Source: Pelobates cultripes (lineage: Eukaryota > Chordata > Amphibia > Anura > Pelobatidae). Taken from it: a stretch of 64,000 nucleotides of DNA. Positions 1 to 10,115 of this stretch are shown here, piece after piece. The notes below the pieces were generated by a model. The model saw nothing but the letters and a program-made list of their open reading frames with translations. It was not told the origin of the DNA and ran no database searches. The translations under genes and the position numbers were made by a program. Numbering within the stretch: position 1 is the stretch's first letter; the number at the start of each line of letters is the position of its first letter. Location: NCBI GenBank assembly GCA_933207985.1, contig OW240917.1, positions 241,139,371 through 241,203,370 on the forward strand, written 5' to 3'.

Positions 1-760
1 CTCCGGAACCACCCGCCCGACTTAATCCGGATCGGATCGGCTCGGTTCGGATTATCGGGGGGTAATGGGTTTAATTAGTGTAAACACGATAGTGAAACCG
101 CTGGATTTCTCGCGAGACCTGGAGAGTGGCGCGCGCGCCCCCGACAGAGCAAGGATGAGGAGAGAGAGAGAGCGAGGAAAAAAAAAAAACGCGCCAACGA
201 CGGAGCGTCGGGAACGCGCAAGTGTGTCTGTGTGTGTGTGTTAGGAGGGGAGCGCGCGCGCGCGCGCTTTACTTTTCCCGCCAACCCAGAGGTGTGGAGG
301 GAGGAGGAGGAGATTCGCGCGCTGCGATTGGGCGAGCAGGTGCACGTGACCAAGCGCTGCCTTTTTAGCGGTTCCCACCCTTGAAGAAGAGGAGGAAAAA
401 AAACGATTCTTAATTGGCTGGAAGTGAACAAGTGGGCGTGGTCAGTCGAATGAAAGACTCCCGCCCACCCGTGGTGTCTGGCTTAAGAATGGAAAAGCAA
501 GAAACGAGCGGCGATTGGTTGGAAGGAGGACACGTGGGAGGTGGACGCTGAATGCACGTTTCGTGAAAGGAGGGTTCAGTTGGGCGGGGCTAATGCCAAT
601 GAAAAGGCTGATGATTGGCTGGGAAGGATGTGGGTGTGGTTTAGAACTGAGACGGCCACCCACAGCTTCCAATTACAACGAGGAAGCCAATCACACAAAG
701 AGGTGAGGCGCAGTGCATGATGGGAAGCTTCCCTGAATACACGTGTAGCCAATTTGACCT
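1..760 (-). promoter_or_regulatory. CpG-rich, CCAAT-rich probable promoter of a gene leaving the window to the left
   Basis: This block is far richer in CpG than the DNA after it. ATTGG (CCAAT read on the minus strand) occurs at 327, 413, 514 and 614. CCAAT in plus sense occurs at 669, 687 and 749. CACGTG E-boxes lie at 343 and 531. There is a CG-alternating run near 251-266, a short GT run near 222-241 and an A-tract near 178-190. NF-Y sites in both orientations plus E-boxes in a CpG island are typical of a housekeeping promoter. No exon was recognised. Mammalian gene order suggests TLK2 transcribed leftward, but that is inference only and nothing here encodes TLK2. Confidence 0.45.
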
Positions 761-908
761 AGTTAGCAATTCTAGCTCTGACAGCAGTAAAACTTAATGG
801 CTTATTATTGGAGGGGGAAACATGGGTTTTATATAGAGATATATTAATGGGTCAGTTTCTTATAACATATAAATGGCCTTGAAATAAAATAATCTGCAGT
901 TTTATTTA

Positions 909-1330
909 TTAAAGGGACACTCCATTGCACACATTAAAAAAAAAACAAAAAACATAATTTAGTAGATATACCCCAATTAAAATATGCATTAATATTTAAT
1001 TATACTTTTTTTTTTTTGTCAAATATTTTTTATTGATGGGTTTTCAATTTAAAAAAAATAAATAAATTTCATTGCTCAGATTTCTTGTCTGCTGCCTTTG
1101 GAAGCCCTCCTCTTCTGACTCCACCCAGACTTTCTGTGGCTGTCCAATCACAGACTTCCCAATGCAGCTCAATGAGAAGTCTCTGCAAGGGAGGTGCTCT
1201 GGGTAATTGCTGCGTCATGAATTTAGTTCCACTGAGCTAAACGAACCAGAAAGTAACAGGACCGGATGTCTGACTGACAGTCAGAGGGTATAACCAGGTT
1301 AATTTATAAAAGTGTATAACTTTTTACCTC
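909..1330. repeat. T2/Kolobok-like MITE, left end clear
   Basis: It begins TTAAAGGGACACTCC, the TTAA target plus the TTAAAGG-type terminus of T2-family MITEs, and contains A- and T-rich stretches. The matching right terminus is not clear, so the right boundary is approximate. It lies between the CpG island and a region of low-complexity TG/TA-rich sequence. Confidence 0.4.
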
Positions 1331-2700
1331 TTCACGCCAAAAACAAAGATTGACAACAAATAGTTTTTTCAATCAAAGTTTACCTATTTGTATCTGCATG
1401 TGTGTGTACTTGTATCTGCATAGAAACAAGTGCTCTGTGTAATATATAAGGCACTTAACAGTAAATATAGAAGATATAGAACAGCTCAACACTCGTGTAA
1501 AATATCCCAATTTACACAGATAGATATACCAGGAAAGAGTGGACCAGGTGGAACACACCACCATAAAAAACACACACTTAGTGGAGCGCTAATAGAATGT
1601 ACTTACCTTATATAGGGGAGTCAGATGACAATGTTCTCCCACTGTATCTGCATGTCTCTACTTGTGTATCTGCGTGTGTGTATCTCCAAGTGTATGTATT
1701 ATTAGTTTTTATTATTTTTGGCTTTTATATAGTGCCAACATATTTTGCAGAGCGTGCATCAGTGTGTCTGTATATGTTTGTGTGTGGCAGTGTATATGTG
1801 TATACATCTCAGCATTCAAACTCCAGCACTAAACACAAATACGACCCTGCATTCAAAGGCAAACACTACACACAAGTAAACCACTGATTACAAATGGCAA
1901 CAGTACATCAAAACACACACATATACACCTCTACATTCACACACAGAAACTCCATACAAAAACACGCTTACATTCAAACGTGCAATTACTGCTCATTGCA
2001 TTGCTAAGTACAGCCCTGCAAGGATGAGCAAATGGTAGATCCCCAGCTGGCAAAGCATTGTGGGAGTTGTTTGACAGACAGGGCTCTAACTTTTTTTTCC
2101 ATCCTTGCGATAGGGGGTCCCAAAAATATTATTGCACCAGGGCCCTCTCTAATTTACTTCCACCACTGCTAAAGTGTGAATGTCTCTTTGCATTTACAAT
2201 CGGGGTTATTAACTTAAAGGGCTGGTGATTTGAGGTACTGCAGTGGAACCCACACTGTAGGTCCATCTCCTATAATGCTATTACAGCCACAATGCAATCC
2301 ACAACATCTGAATGTCGAAGGTTGCCTATGCCTGTAAACTGTCTTCCCCCTCATGTTCTTAATGCACTTTTGGCATCATTTTGAGTTAGCTCTGTAAAAA
2401 AATATGATCAGGCTCATTACCTGGGTAAAGATACAAATCGTAAACATTCCCTATGTATAGTAGGTTTACATGTGTATGCATACATACAAAAAAGGTGGAG
2501 TGTAGTTGGTATTCACATATGGTATCACTGCAAAAGACATGGCCAAAGCCTAGTGCAATTCAGTTAAACCTGGTACAGTAAACAGATGAGTAACTCTAGA
2601 ATATGGTACTCACAAATATGGAGCCTATATGCAAGGCTCACCAAAGGTGCGGGTGGGGAAGTTAGAAGGGACCCCACTCCCTTTATGATGCTGTAGAAGT
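1331..2700. other. Gene-free low-complexity and degraded repeat DNA
   Basis: There are TG/CA-rich stretches (1385-1420, 1650-1690, 1755-1800, 1900-1960). A segment at 1729-1800 beginning with a tatagtgccaacatatt motif recurs at 11678-11740. A degraded piece near 2010-2080 resembles the gtagatccccag/catgatgctttgc MITE family seen at 41557-41960. No coding region is supported. Confidence 0.5.
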
Positions 2701-2843
2701 TTTTTTTTTGACCCGATAAGTTCACTGAACGTGATTTCCAAAATACGGAAAAACTTTATTGGTACAAAAAATTATAAAAAAAATTAAATAAAAAAACATG
2801 TTAAAATGTGGTATAATAAATAAAGTCCACATAAAATAAACTT

Positions 2844-2884
2844 GCAAGACGCGTTTCGCCTGTTGAAAAGGCTTCTTCAGTTGC
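2844..2884 (-). ncRNA. Hammerhead-ribozyme-like motif in Penelope 3' region
   Basis: On the minus strand the order is: stem I arm GCAA (2884-2881), core CTGAAGA (2880-2874), a GCC/GGC stem II, then GAAACGCGTC (2857-2848) and stem I arm TTGC (2847-2844). The stem I arms are complementary. A bulged A sits between the core and stem II, and stem III has only two pairs with a two-base loop, so activity is doubtful. Hammerheads are known from pseudo-LTRs of Penelope-like elements, and the position downstream of the GIY-YIG remnant fits that. Confidence 0.42.
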
Positions 2885-3539
2885 TTCTTGTTCTTCTCTC
2901 TTATCCGGTCGTTTATATATGCTTCCGTCTTTTTTTCAATGACACGGTATCTCGCGTCTCTTCGTGAAGATGTCATCACAGTCAGTCCGTATTTGGAACG
3001 CATAGTCGCGTTCCAAGTTTTCACTAAACTTTATTGTCCATAATACATCCGTTGCTATGCATTACATGTTCCATGGGCACATAGAAAAAAGGGAACATCG
3101 TTATGTACATCATATATCACAGAGTATCAGGAATGTGTCATAAGTTACAAATGTATATTCAAAATAAACTATAATGCATCTTTAGAACTTTTTCCCAGTT
3201 AAAAAATAGTGAATGCTTACAGAAGAAAAAGTGATAATATTACACATATAAATACAGACTGTATACAGTGCTCATAATTATAATGTGACAGGTGCTAGTT
3301 GGGTGTGTATAAAACAAATATAAGAATTAAAAATTATTATGTTGTTGAATAGATTAATATAAACATGAATTATTAAAATTCTAAAAACAAGGTGAGAGAG
3401 ATCTAAAAGGAAAATCTTTTAAAACTAAAAACCTCTGAATCTAAATCTTAATTTATCATGGATAAAAAACTTAAAATCATAAAAAATGGCAAAGTTCAAA
3501 ATCCGAATTTAATCCTTATGGTATAAGAGTGTTGAAATT

Positions 3540-3783
3540 AAAAATGTATATTATCTCTTCTCACTATGTGTGTCAAGACCTTTTTTTCTATTGCGGATAT
3601 GTTCCGCAATTCTGATGTTTAGTGGACAAATTGTTCTACCTATATATAATAGGTTACACGGACATTGGTAAGATGCCTTTTATGGCTATTGGTTGTCCTG
3701 CACAGAAGGCAGTTCCCACAGCCATAAAATCCTGAAAGTTCTTTCAGAAAATTATTTTGCGGTTTCTCTGTTTCTAAATGACT
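3540..3783 (-). pseudogene. Penelope-like GIY-YIG endonuclease remnant
   Basis: One minus frame gives a Cys motif GFYGCGNCLLC, which in Penelope-like proteins lies just before the nuclease. After a frame change near 3660-3650 another frame gives CNLLYIGRT followed by RIAEHIRN and a Lys-rich stretch. This matches the YIG...R...EH layout of the Penelope GIY-YIG domain. The GIY half is not recognisable and the reading frame is interrupted, so it is non-functional. No reverse transcriptase is attached. Confidence 0.6.
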
Positions 3784-3788
3784 TTTAA

Positions 3789-4191
3789 AGGGACACCGTA
3801 GGCACTGTATCTGCTTCATCTCATTAAACTGGTTATAGTGTATGGAGTCCCCTGGTGCCATAATTTCTTTCAGCATTAAACAGTCTTCATGTTGTAATGT
3901 TTTAATGCTAAACAAGAGTCATAGGCAATCCATCCCATCTGTGCTGCTTTGGCTAATAAGGAAGTATTACCCTGAGCAGCAATGGGCAGCTGTGATTGTC
4001 TGAGAGTGTCACCTGACTGCTTTTAACCTGTCAGAGTTCCAACTGACGGTATGAATGGGTATGACAACAAGGAAGTGTGTAATCTCTGCCTTAGCTACAC
4101 ATACAGAAGGGGCCGGACTGTGGGTGGCCAGGGACTCTTATTTTGTGGCATACTGCACAAACATGGTGCAACACTGAATGGAGGGACTGTG
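3789..4191. repeat. T2-like MITE, left part, cut by Ty3/Gypsy insertion
   Basis: TTAA at 3785-3788 is followed by AGGGACACCGTAGGCACTG. The sequence matches the complete copy at 42817-43287 closely up to GGAGGGACTGTG, where the Ty3/Gypsy LTR begins. The right part of this copy was not found after the retroelement, which agrees with loss of the retroelement's 3' end. Confidence 0.75.
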
Positions 4192-4859
4192 TGTAGCGTT
4201 ACTCACCTTATCCAGGGGCCGGCTGCGGTCCTCTCTTCGAGCCGCGCGCGGTCCTGCTGCTGCACGAGCCGCGCGCGGCTCATCCGACGGTCTCAACAGG
4301 AAGGCGGGCAGTGACCGCGAGAAGCGGTCATGTGTCCCGCCTAAATCTAAGACCGCGCCGCGAGTCTCGGGCGCGCTCTTAAAGAGGCAGTCGGAGCCTA
4401 AATTGTTACAGGCTCCCATTGGCCCCTGTCATGCCACACTCCCCATACACTTACCTTTTGGGGGTGTGGATATGACAGGAGCCAATCACATTAGTTTAAA
4501 AGCTATATATACTTACCTCTCCCTTTACTCCCTGCCCTATCGTGGTTTCTGTATCAGTTCCCTTTAGCGCTTGTTGTGTTCACTTGTATTTCTCCGTATT
4601 GACTTTGGCTTTGTTTCTGACTACGTTTTCTCTTTATCCTTATCTGTTCTGGTTGTCGGCTTGCTGTTTACTGTGTACCAGACCCCGGCTTGTCCTAGTT
4701 TACGCTGTCTCTCTGTGTCCTTGACTTCGGATCGTTCCTGACTCTGCCTCCTCTCATATACGTCGAGTCCGGCCATTCTAAGGTCCGGTAGACGTATCTC
4801 TCCTCTGTGTTGTCTTCTGTTTAGCTGAATCCTGCGTGTTGGGGTATATTCTCGTTACA
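4192..4859 (+). mobile_element. 5' LTR of the Ty3/Gypsy element
   Basis: It begins TGTAGCG and ends CGTTACA, imperfect inverted termini of the usual TG...CA kind. It follows directly on interrupted MITE sequence and ends two bases before the primer-binding site. A TATATAT box lies at 4504-4510, so transcription should start near 4534; R-U5 would then be about 326 nt. No second LTR copy is visible in the window, so the length (668 bp) rests on termini and context. Confidence 0.7.
4504..4543 (+). promoter_or_regulatory. LTR TATA box and predicted transcript 5' end complementary to the primer site
   Basis: TATATAT starts at 4504. About 30 bases on, GCCCTATCGT (4534-4543) is the exact reverse complement of ACGATAGGGC at 4862-4871 beside the LTR end. 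In the Tf1/sushi group the transcript's first bases fold back to prime reverse transcription, and this arrangement fits that scheme. The start site is inferred from TATA spacing. Confidence 0.6.
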
Positions 4860-4861
4860 TT

Positions 4862-4871
4862 ACGATAGGGC
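4862..4871 (+). other. Primer-binding site, self-priming type
   Basis: ACGATAGGGC lies two bases after the LTR end and just before the gag start codon. It does not begin with TGG, as a site for a tRNA 3' end would. It pairs perfectly over 10 bases with the predicted 5' end of the element's own RNA (4534-4543). Confidence 0.55.
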
Positions 4872-4872
4872 C

Positions 4873-5784
4873 ATGGACCCCGCAGATTTGGCTCAGCAGA
4901 TGGCTTCTCACGAGGCAAGGTTTGTAGAACAGGATCATCGTATGGATCAGATAGCACAGGCTCTCCAGACGCTCTTGTCTAGAACTATTCCTGCAACCGC
5001 ACCTAACCCTCCTACACCCCATCCTCCCGAAGTATCCAATTCACCCAATACTTCGCCCCATTTAACACCTCCTCCTAGGTATGGAGGGGAAGCCAAGACA
5101 TGCAGAGGTTTTATTAATCAAATAGAATTCCACCTTGAGATGTATCCTCATTCCTTTCCCACTGATAGGTCTAAAGTGGGGTTTTTGATGCATCAACTTA
5201 CTGACAAAGCACTTGAGTGGGCAAATCCTATTTGGGAGGCCAATGGACCTATGGTGCATAATTTCAATAGCTTTCTTACGGCTTTTCGTAGAACTTTTGA
5301 CACAACAAAAAGGTCAAAGAATGCCGCAAGAGCATTAATGAGAATTAAACAGGGGTCTAGGTCTGTGGCTGATTATGCTATTCATTTTCGTACCCTTGCT
5401 TCACAGGTAGATTGGACCAATAATGGGTTAACTACTGCGTTCATGGAAGGTTTATCTGACACTATATTAGATGAGGTAGCGGCAAGAGAGCTTCCTATTC
5501 CATTAGAGGACCTTATTGACTACCTCATTGATATAGATAATAGAATTCGTGACAGGCTCTATACCAAGAACAGGAATAAACGTGTAGTCACACCTACTAA
5601 CCCCAGAGTTGATAAACCTGAGAGTGTTAAAGTATCCGAGGAGGAACCCATGCAATTAGGGGTTGCCAAACTCTCAGATACTGAAAAACTACTTAGAAGA
5701 AGGAACGGACTCTGCCTATACTGTGGTAGGCGAGATCATATGGTAAAGGAATGCCCTTTGCTTCCGGAAAACTCTTGCACCTAA
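4873..5784 (+). CDS. Ty3/Gypsy Gag, intact reading frame
   Basis: This 303-codon frame starts at an ATG in good context (GCCATGG) right after the primer site. The N-terminal part has a short hydrophilic helix (MDPADLAQQM), then a Pro-rich linker (about residues 39-70). The retrotransposon Gag capsid-like domain follows (about 70-235), with the FxxxFxxxFD and RALMRIKQGSRSVADYA type motifs. A CCHC zinc knuckle, CLYCGRRDHMVKEC, sits near the end (C-x2-C-x4-H-x4-C). It ends shortly after the knuckle, and the pol frame overlaps its last 34 bases at -1, as in sushi-type elements. No canonical slippery heptamer was seen. Confidence 0.85.
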   Translation: MDPADLAQQMASHEARFVEQDHRMDQIAQALQTLLSRTIPATAPNPPTPHPPEVSNSPNTSPHLTPPPRYGGEAKTCRGFINQIEFHLEMYPHSFPTDRSKVGFLMHQLTDKALEWANPIWEANGPMVHNFNSFLTAFRRTFDTTKRSKNAARALMRIKQGSRSVADYAIHFRTLASQVDWTNNGLTTAFMEGLSDTILDEVAARELPIPLEDLIDYLIDIDNRIRDRLYTKNRNKRVVTPTNPRVDKPESVKVSEEEPMQLGVAKLSDTEKLLRRRNGLCLYCGRRDHMVKECPLLPENSCT

Positions 5785-7825
5785 GACCTTATAGGGGACT
5801 GGCCTTGGGTGTGATATCTAAGTCTCCTAAATTGCCTCCTAACCGTTTGCTTCTCCCTGTTTCCCTTCATACGGGAGAGAGTTGTATAGCTGAAAGCATA
5901 CTAGCCTTGGTTGATTCCGGGGCTGCTGAGAACTTCATTGACTCTGAGTTTGTTACGAAAAATAACATTCCCGTCAGAGAGAGGCAGATACCCTTGGCCA
6001 TTGAGGCCATAGATGGTAGACCTTTAAATACTCCAGTAGTTACCCATGAAACTGTACCATTATTCATGTACACAGGGGTTTTACACCTTGAGACCATTCG
6101 GTTTCAGGTTATCACCTCTCCCTCTTCTCATATCGTGTTAGGGTACCCATGGTTATGTTCTCACAATCCCATTTTTGACTGGGAATTGGGGCAATTAAAA
6201 TCATGGGGTAAATCCTGCCACAACTCTTGTATGAGTAAAGTCACCCCTTTAAATACCATTAATGTTCCTACTACTCCTCCTTTATCTACTGTTATACCTC
6301 CTCAGTACTTGTTTCTCAAAACTGTATTCGATAAAAGGGAAGCTGATAAATTACCGCCTCACAGATCCTATGATTGTGCTATCGATTTATTGCCTGGCAC
6401 TATACCTTCTAAGGGCAGGGTGTACCCTTTATCTATTCAAGAAAACCGTATCATGGAGGAGTATGTTAAAGAATCACTTGAAAAAGGGTTCATTAGGAGA
6501 TCCTCTTCTCCGGCTGGAGCAGGGTTTTTCTTCGTATCTAAGAAAGAGGGTGATTTAAGACCGTGCATCGACTATAGAGGTCTAAACAAAATCACTATCA
6601 AAAATGCATACCCTATACCTTTAATTACAGAGTTATTTGACAGGCTGAAACATGCTACTGTGTTCACCAAATTGGACCTTAGAGGTGCATACAATTTAAT
6701 ACGCATAAAGGAAGGTCACGAATGGAAGACTGCATTCAACACTAGATCCGGTCATTACGAGTACACTGTTATGCCATTTGGTCTTTGCAATGCCCCAGCA
6801 GTATTTCAGGAATTTATTAATGACGTCCTAAGAGACTTTATTCACACATTTGTAATTGTATACTTGGACGACATATTGATATATTCTACAGATTTGCACA
6901 CTCATCACAGACATGTCACAACGGTCCTGAAGACCCTTCTTAGTAATGGTCTTTATTGTAAACTAGAGAAATGTTTATTTGACCAATCCGAAGTCCAGTT
7001 CTTGGGGTATTTGATTTCCGCCAAAGGGTTTCTTATGGATGTCATAGAGTGGCCTCTACCACAGGGTTTGAAAGCAATTCAACGTTTTCTTGGTTTCTCT
7101 AACTATTATAGACGCTTTATTAAGGGTTTTTCGTCTATTGTAGCACCTATCACCCGTATGACAAAAAAGGGTGGTAATACTCGTGTCTGGTCTCCCGAGG
7201 CACTTCAGGCTTTCGACTTTCTTAAAACTACATTTGCCTCTGCACCTATTTTACAGCACCCTATCCCCTCACTGCCTTATATTCTTGAAGTTGATGCTTC
7301 TGAAATCGGGGTAGGTGCTGTTTTGTCCCAAAGAGAATCGCCTGAAAGGCCATTGCATCCTTGTGGCTTCTTTTCTAGACAAATGTCCAAAGCTGAAAGG
7401 AATTATGATGTGGGTAATCGTGAACTCCTTGGTATTATCTTAGCTCTTAAAGAATGGAGACACTTGTTAGAAGGAACTAAGGATCCTATCCTCATTTTTA
7501 CAGATCACAAGAATCTATCCTACCTTGATGGTCACTATTTTTGTCCCGTTTCAATTATATTATCACCTATAGTCCAGGTGATCGCAACATTAAAGCAGAT
7601 GCTCTGTCCAGACAGTTCGAAACTACTGACAAACAGGAGGTTGATGTTACTCCTGTCATTCCCCCAGACAGGATAATAGCCACTACTATGTTGTCTATTT
7701 CTTCATCCCTCTTGCAGACCATACAAGCGAAACAAAGTATGGCACCTAGCGAGAGGCCTATTGATAAATTGTTTGTTGATGTTCCAGAGAGACGGGAGAT
7801 TCTGTCATTATATCATGATACTAAG
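5751..7825 (+). pseudogene. Ty3/Gypsy Pol, protease-RT-RNase H part, frame broken
   Basis: An aspartic protease comes first, with LVDSGAAENFID at about 5911-5946. The reverse transcriptase follows, with FTKLDLRGAYNLIRI, MPFGLCNAPAVFQ and the catalytic YLDD box near 6860. RNase H follows, with EVDASEIGVGAVLSQ (near 7290) and FTDHKNLSYL (near 7500). At about 7530 roughly twenty codons appear deleted and the frame shifts; the connection (RFNYIITYSPGDRN) continues in another frame to 7825. There the hAT insertion interrupts the gene. The shift and the insertion make it non-functional. Confidence 0.85.
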
Positions 7826-9100
7826 TAGGGATCGACCGATTATCGGTCTGGCCGATATAATCGGCCGATATTCGGTATTTTCGGCAATATCGGTATCGGC
7901 CAATTCAGATACCGATATTGCCGATAATATATAACAGGACCGCCGGACCCATTACAAGCCCGGCGGTCCTGTGGGGGCCAGCAGCAAGCGCTGACTTACC
8001 TTGCAAGCAGCTCCTACTGCTCCTGTGTAAATCTCGCGAGACCCGCGGCCGCAGAGCTTTGCCACGGGTTACCATGGCAACGCTCCGCGCGGCACTAAGA
8101 GCCGCGAGATTTACACAGGGAGCTGTAGGAGCTGCTTGCAAGGTAAGTCAGCGCTTGCTGCTGCTGAGCCACCACTGTACTTAACAAGCCACTGGACCGC
8201 CAGGGGATACTATATCCCCCTCCCTGGTAAGAAGCAGGGAGGGGGGACTAAACAAAACAAAACAAAACATTTAAATATTAAAAAAAATTACACAAATTAC
8301 ATCACTACACAAAACACACTACACAGACACACACACTGCATTACATACACACTACACAAACACACACTGGGGGGGGGACTAAACAAAAAAAAACATTTAA
8401 ATATTAAAAAAAATATTCAAATAAAAAATTACACAAATTACATCACTACACAAACAAACACTGCACACATACTGCATTACATACACACTACACACACCAC
8501 AAACACACACTACACACATACTGCATTACATACACACTACACACACCACAAACACACACTGCACACATACTGCATTACATACACACTACACACACCACAA
8601 ACACACACTACACACATACTGCATTACATACACACACTGCATTACATACACACTACATTACATACACACTACACAAACACACACTGCATTACATACATAC
8701 ACATACACACTACACAAACACACACACTGCATTACATACACACACAAAAACAAACTGCATTATACACACACACTACATAAACACACTGCATTATATACAC
8801 ACTACACACACTGCATTATATACACACTACATTCATTATACACACACTACACAAACACACACCCTGCATCCACTACACACACACACACACACACACACTA
8901 CACAAACACACACAGTTCCCCTGTCTAAACACACTTCATCCACTACATGTGGCATATATATTTTGTGCATTTACCTTTCGAATTAGTTTATTTATTCAAA
9001 ATAGTAAATGTACAGAATATCGGCAAGATATCGGCTATCGGCCTGAAAGTTCGCAGATTATCGGTATCGGCTCTAAAAAATCAATATCGGTCGATCCCTA
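7826..9100. mobile_element. Non-autonomous hAT element nested in Ty3/Gypsy pol
   Basis: Both ends read TAGGGATCGACCGAT inward. The flanks ATACTAAG at 7818-7825 and 9101-9108 form an exact 8-bp target duplication, the hAT hallmark. The first and last 80-100 bases are rich in CCGATA/TATCGG units. Inside are long inverted arms (about 7990-8037 and 8100-8150) around a GC-rich loop, and CA-rich minisatellite DNA with a 49-bp period near 8470-8640. There is no transposase; the long frame across the minisatellite is an artefact of repeat composition. Confidence 0.9.
8275..8930. repeat. CA-rich minisatellite inside the hAT element
   Basis: The unit contains ctgcattacatacacac and cacaccacaaacacac. 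Between 8470 and 8640 the starts of ctgcattac fall at 8521, 8570 and 8619, a 49-bp period. Flanking parts are looser repeats of the same words. It inflates the element and creates a long open frame without coding meaning. Confidence 0.8.
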
Positions 9101-9108
9101 ATACTAAG

Positions 9109-10115
9109 ACTGCTGGACATCCTGGTATTACCAAAACGATGTCAGCAGTTTCTCGATATTTTTGGTGGGGTTCCTTACGCAAGGATGTCATTGACTATAT
9201 AAGTGCTTGTACTACTTGTGCATGTATGAAAACGTCTCGTAGAGTTCCTTGTGGGCTTCTGCATCCCTTACCAGTTCCCGAGAGACCTTGGTCTAACCTA
9301 TCCATGGATTTTATTGTTGAATTACCCCCTTCGAATGGTAACACAGTCATCCTGATGATAGTAGATCGGTTTTCCAAGATGGCTCACTTTGTGTCTCTTC
9401 GCAAGTTGCCCACATCCAAGGAACTGGCTCTTGTCTTTGCTAGAGAAGTATTTCGGTTACATGGTATTCCTGTATCTCTCGTGTCCGATAGGGGTAGCCA
9501 ATTTATTTCCAGCTTCTGGAAAGGCTTTTGCTCAGAAATGGGTATTTCTCTCTCATTTTCTTCCGCTTACCATCCCCAGTCTAATGGAGCTGCTGAACGT
9601 GCCAACCAGTCTCTGGAGCAGTACCTTCGTTGTTTTGTGTCTCACCATCAGGACAATTGGTCTGACCTGCTTCCTTGGGCTGAGTTTGCTCGGAATAATG
9701 CCACTCATGATTCTTCCGGCAAAAGCCCTTTTTACGTTGTCTATGGCCAGCATCCCGTTGTTCTTCCGGCTGCATTCTCCTCACAGGGCATGCCAGTTCT
9801 GGATGAGCATTTGGCTGGTTTGCGTAATACTTGGGAGCAGGTTCAGCGTTCTTTGGTGGATTCCGCTGCTCGCCAGAAGGCACAGGCTGACAAGCATCGC
9901 AGGGCGGCTCCTACTTATGTTGTGGGGACAGGGTTTTGCTTTCCACGCGGAATATTCGCCTGCGGGTGCCTTCTATGAAATTGGCTCCCCGTTTCATAGG
10001 TCCTTATCGTATACTGCATAAGGTTAATCCTGTTTCATACGCCTTGGGTCTTCCTAGGAATCTGCGTATTCCTAATGTATTTCACACCTCGTTGTTGAAG
10101 CCTTACGTACGCAAC
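9109..10115 (+). pseudogene. Ty3/Gypsy Pol, integrase part
   Basis: The frame resumes immediately after the hAT target duplication. It has the end of the HHCC zinc domain (H-x3...C-x2-C seen as CTTCACMK), then the DDE core: SMDFIVELPP (first Asp near 9307), SDRGSQF (second Asp near 9487) and the Glu region around SNGAAERANQ near 9590. A frameshift near 9931 separates the core from the GPY/F-like segment (LAPRFIGPYRI), which reads in another frame to about 10115. The chromodomain expected next in this clade is missing. Confidence 0.85.

Larger units (their letters stand above)
2700..3785 (-). mobile_element. Penelope-like retroelement, 3' part
   Basis: Read on the minus strand, the right half (3783-3540) encodes the end of a Penelope-type protein with a Cys-rich motif and a GIY-YIG-like nuclease remnant. 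The 3' half (about 3050-2700) resembles a Penelope pseudo-LTR and carries a hammerhead-like motif at 2884-2844. The reverse-transcriptase part is missing. The element is broken at 3785-3788 by a T2-like MITE that was itself hit by the Ty3/Gypsy element at 4192, so the 5' part has been displaced or lost. Confidence 0.6.
4192..10115 (+). mobile_element. Ty3/Gypsy (sushi/chromovirus-type) retrotransposon, 3'-truncated
   Basis: The order is 5' LTR (4192-4859), primer site (4862-4871), gag (4873-5784), then pol with protease, RT and RNase H (5751-7825). An inserted hAT element follows (7826-9100), then integrase (9109-10115). The homology stops just after the conserved segment that follows integrase; the chromodomain region and 3' LTR are absent. 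Pol carries at least two frame-breaking lesions besides the insertion. The 5' boundary is fixed by comparison with the uninterrupted T2-like MITE at 42817-43287. Confidence 0.85.

Noticed and set aside
5751..5784. Slippery site for -1 frameshifting at the gag-pol overlap.
   Set aside because: GGAAAAC does not fit the X-XXY-YYZ pattern and no clear downstream pseudoknot was recognised, so no site is claimed.
8136..8780. Long His/Thr/Tyr-rich plus frame.
   Set aside because: It runs through the CA-rich minisatellite of the hAT element; periodic DNA without stops explains it.
8947..9100. Upstream extension of the integrase frame.
   Set aside because: These codons lie inside the hAT element and are open by chance; element coding resumes only at 9109.
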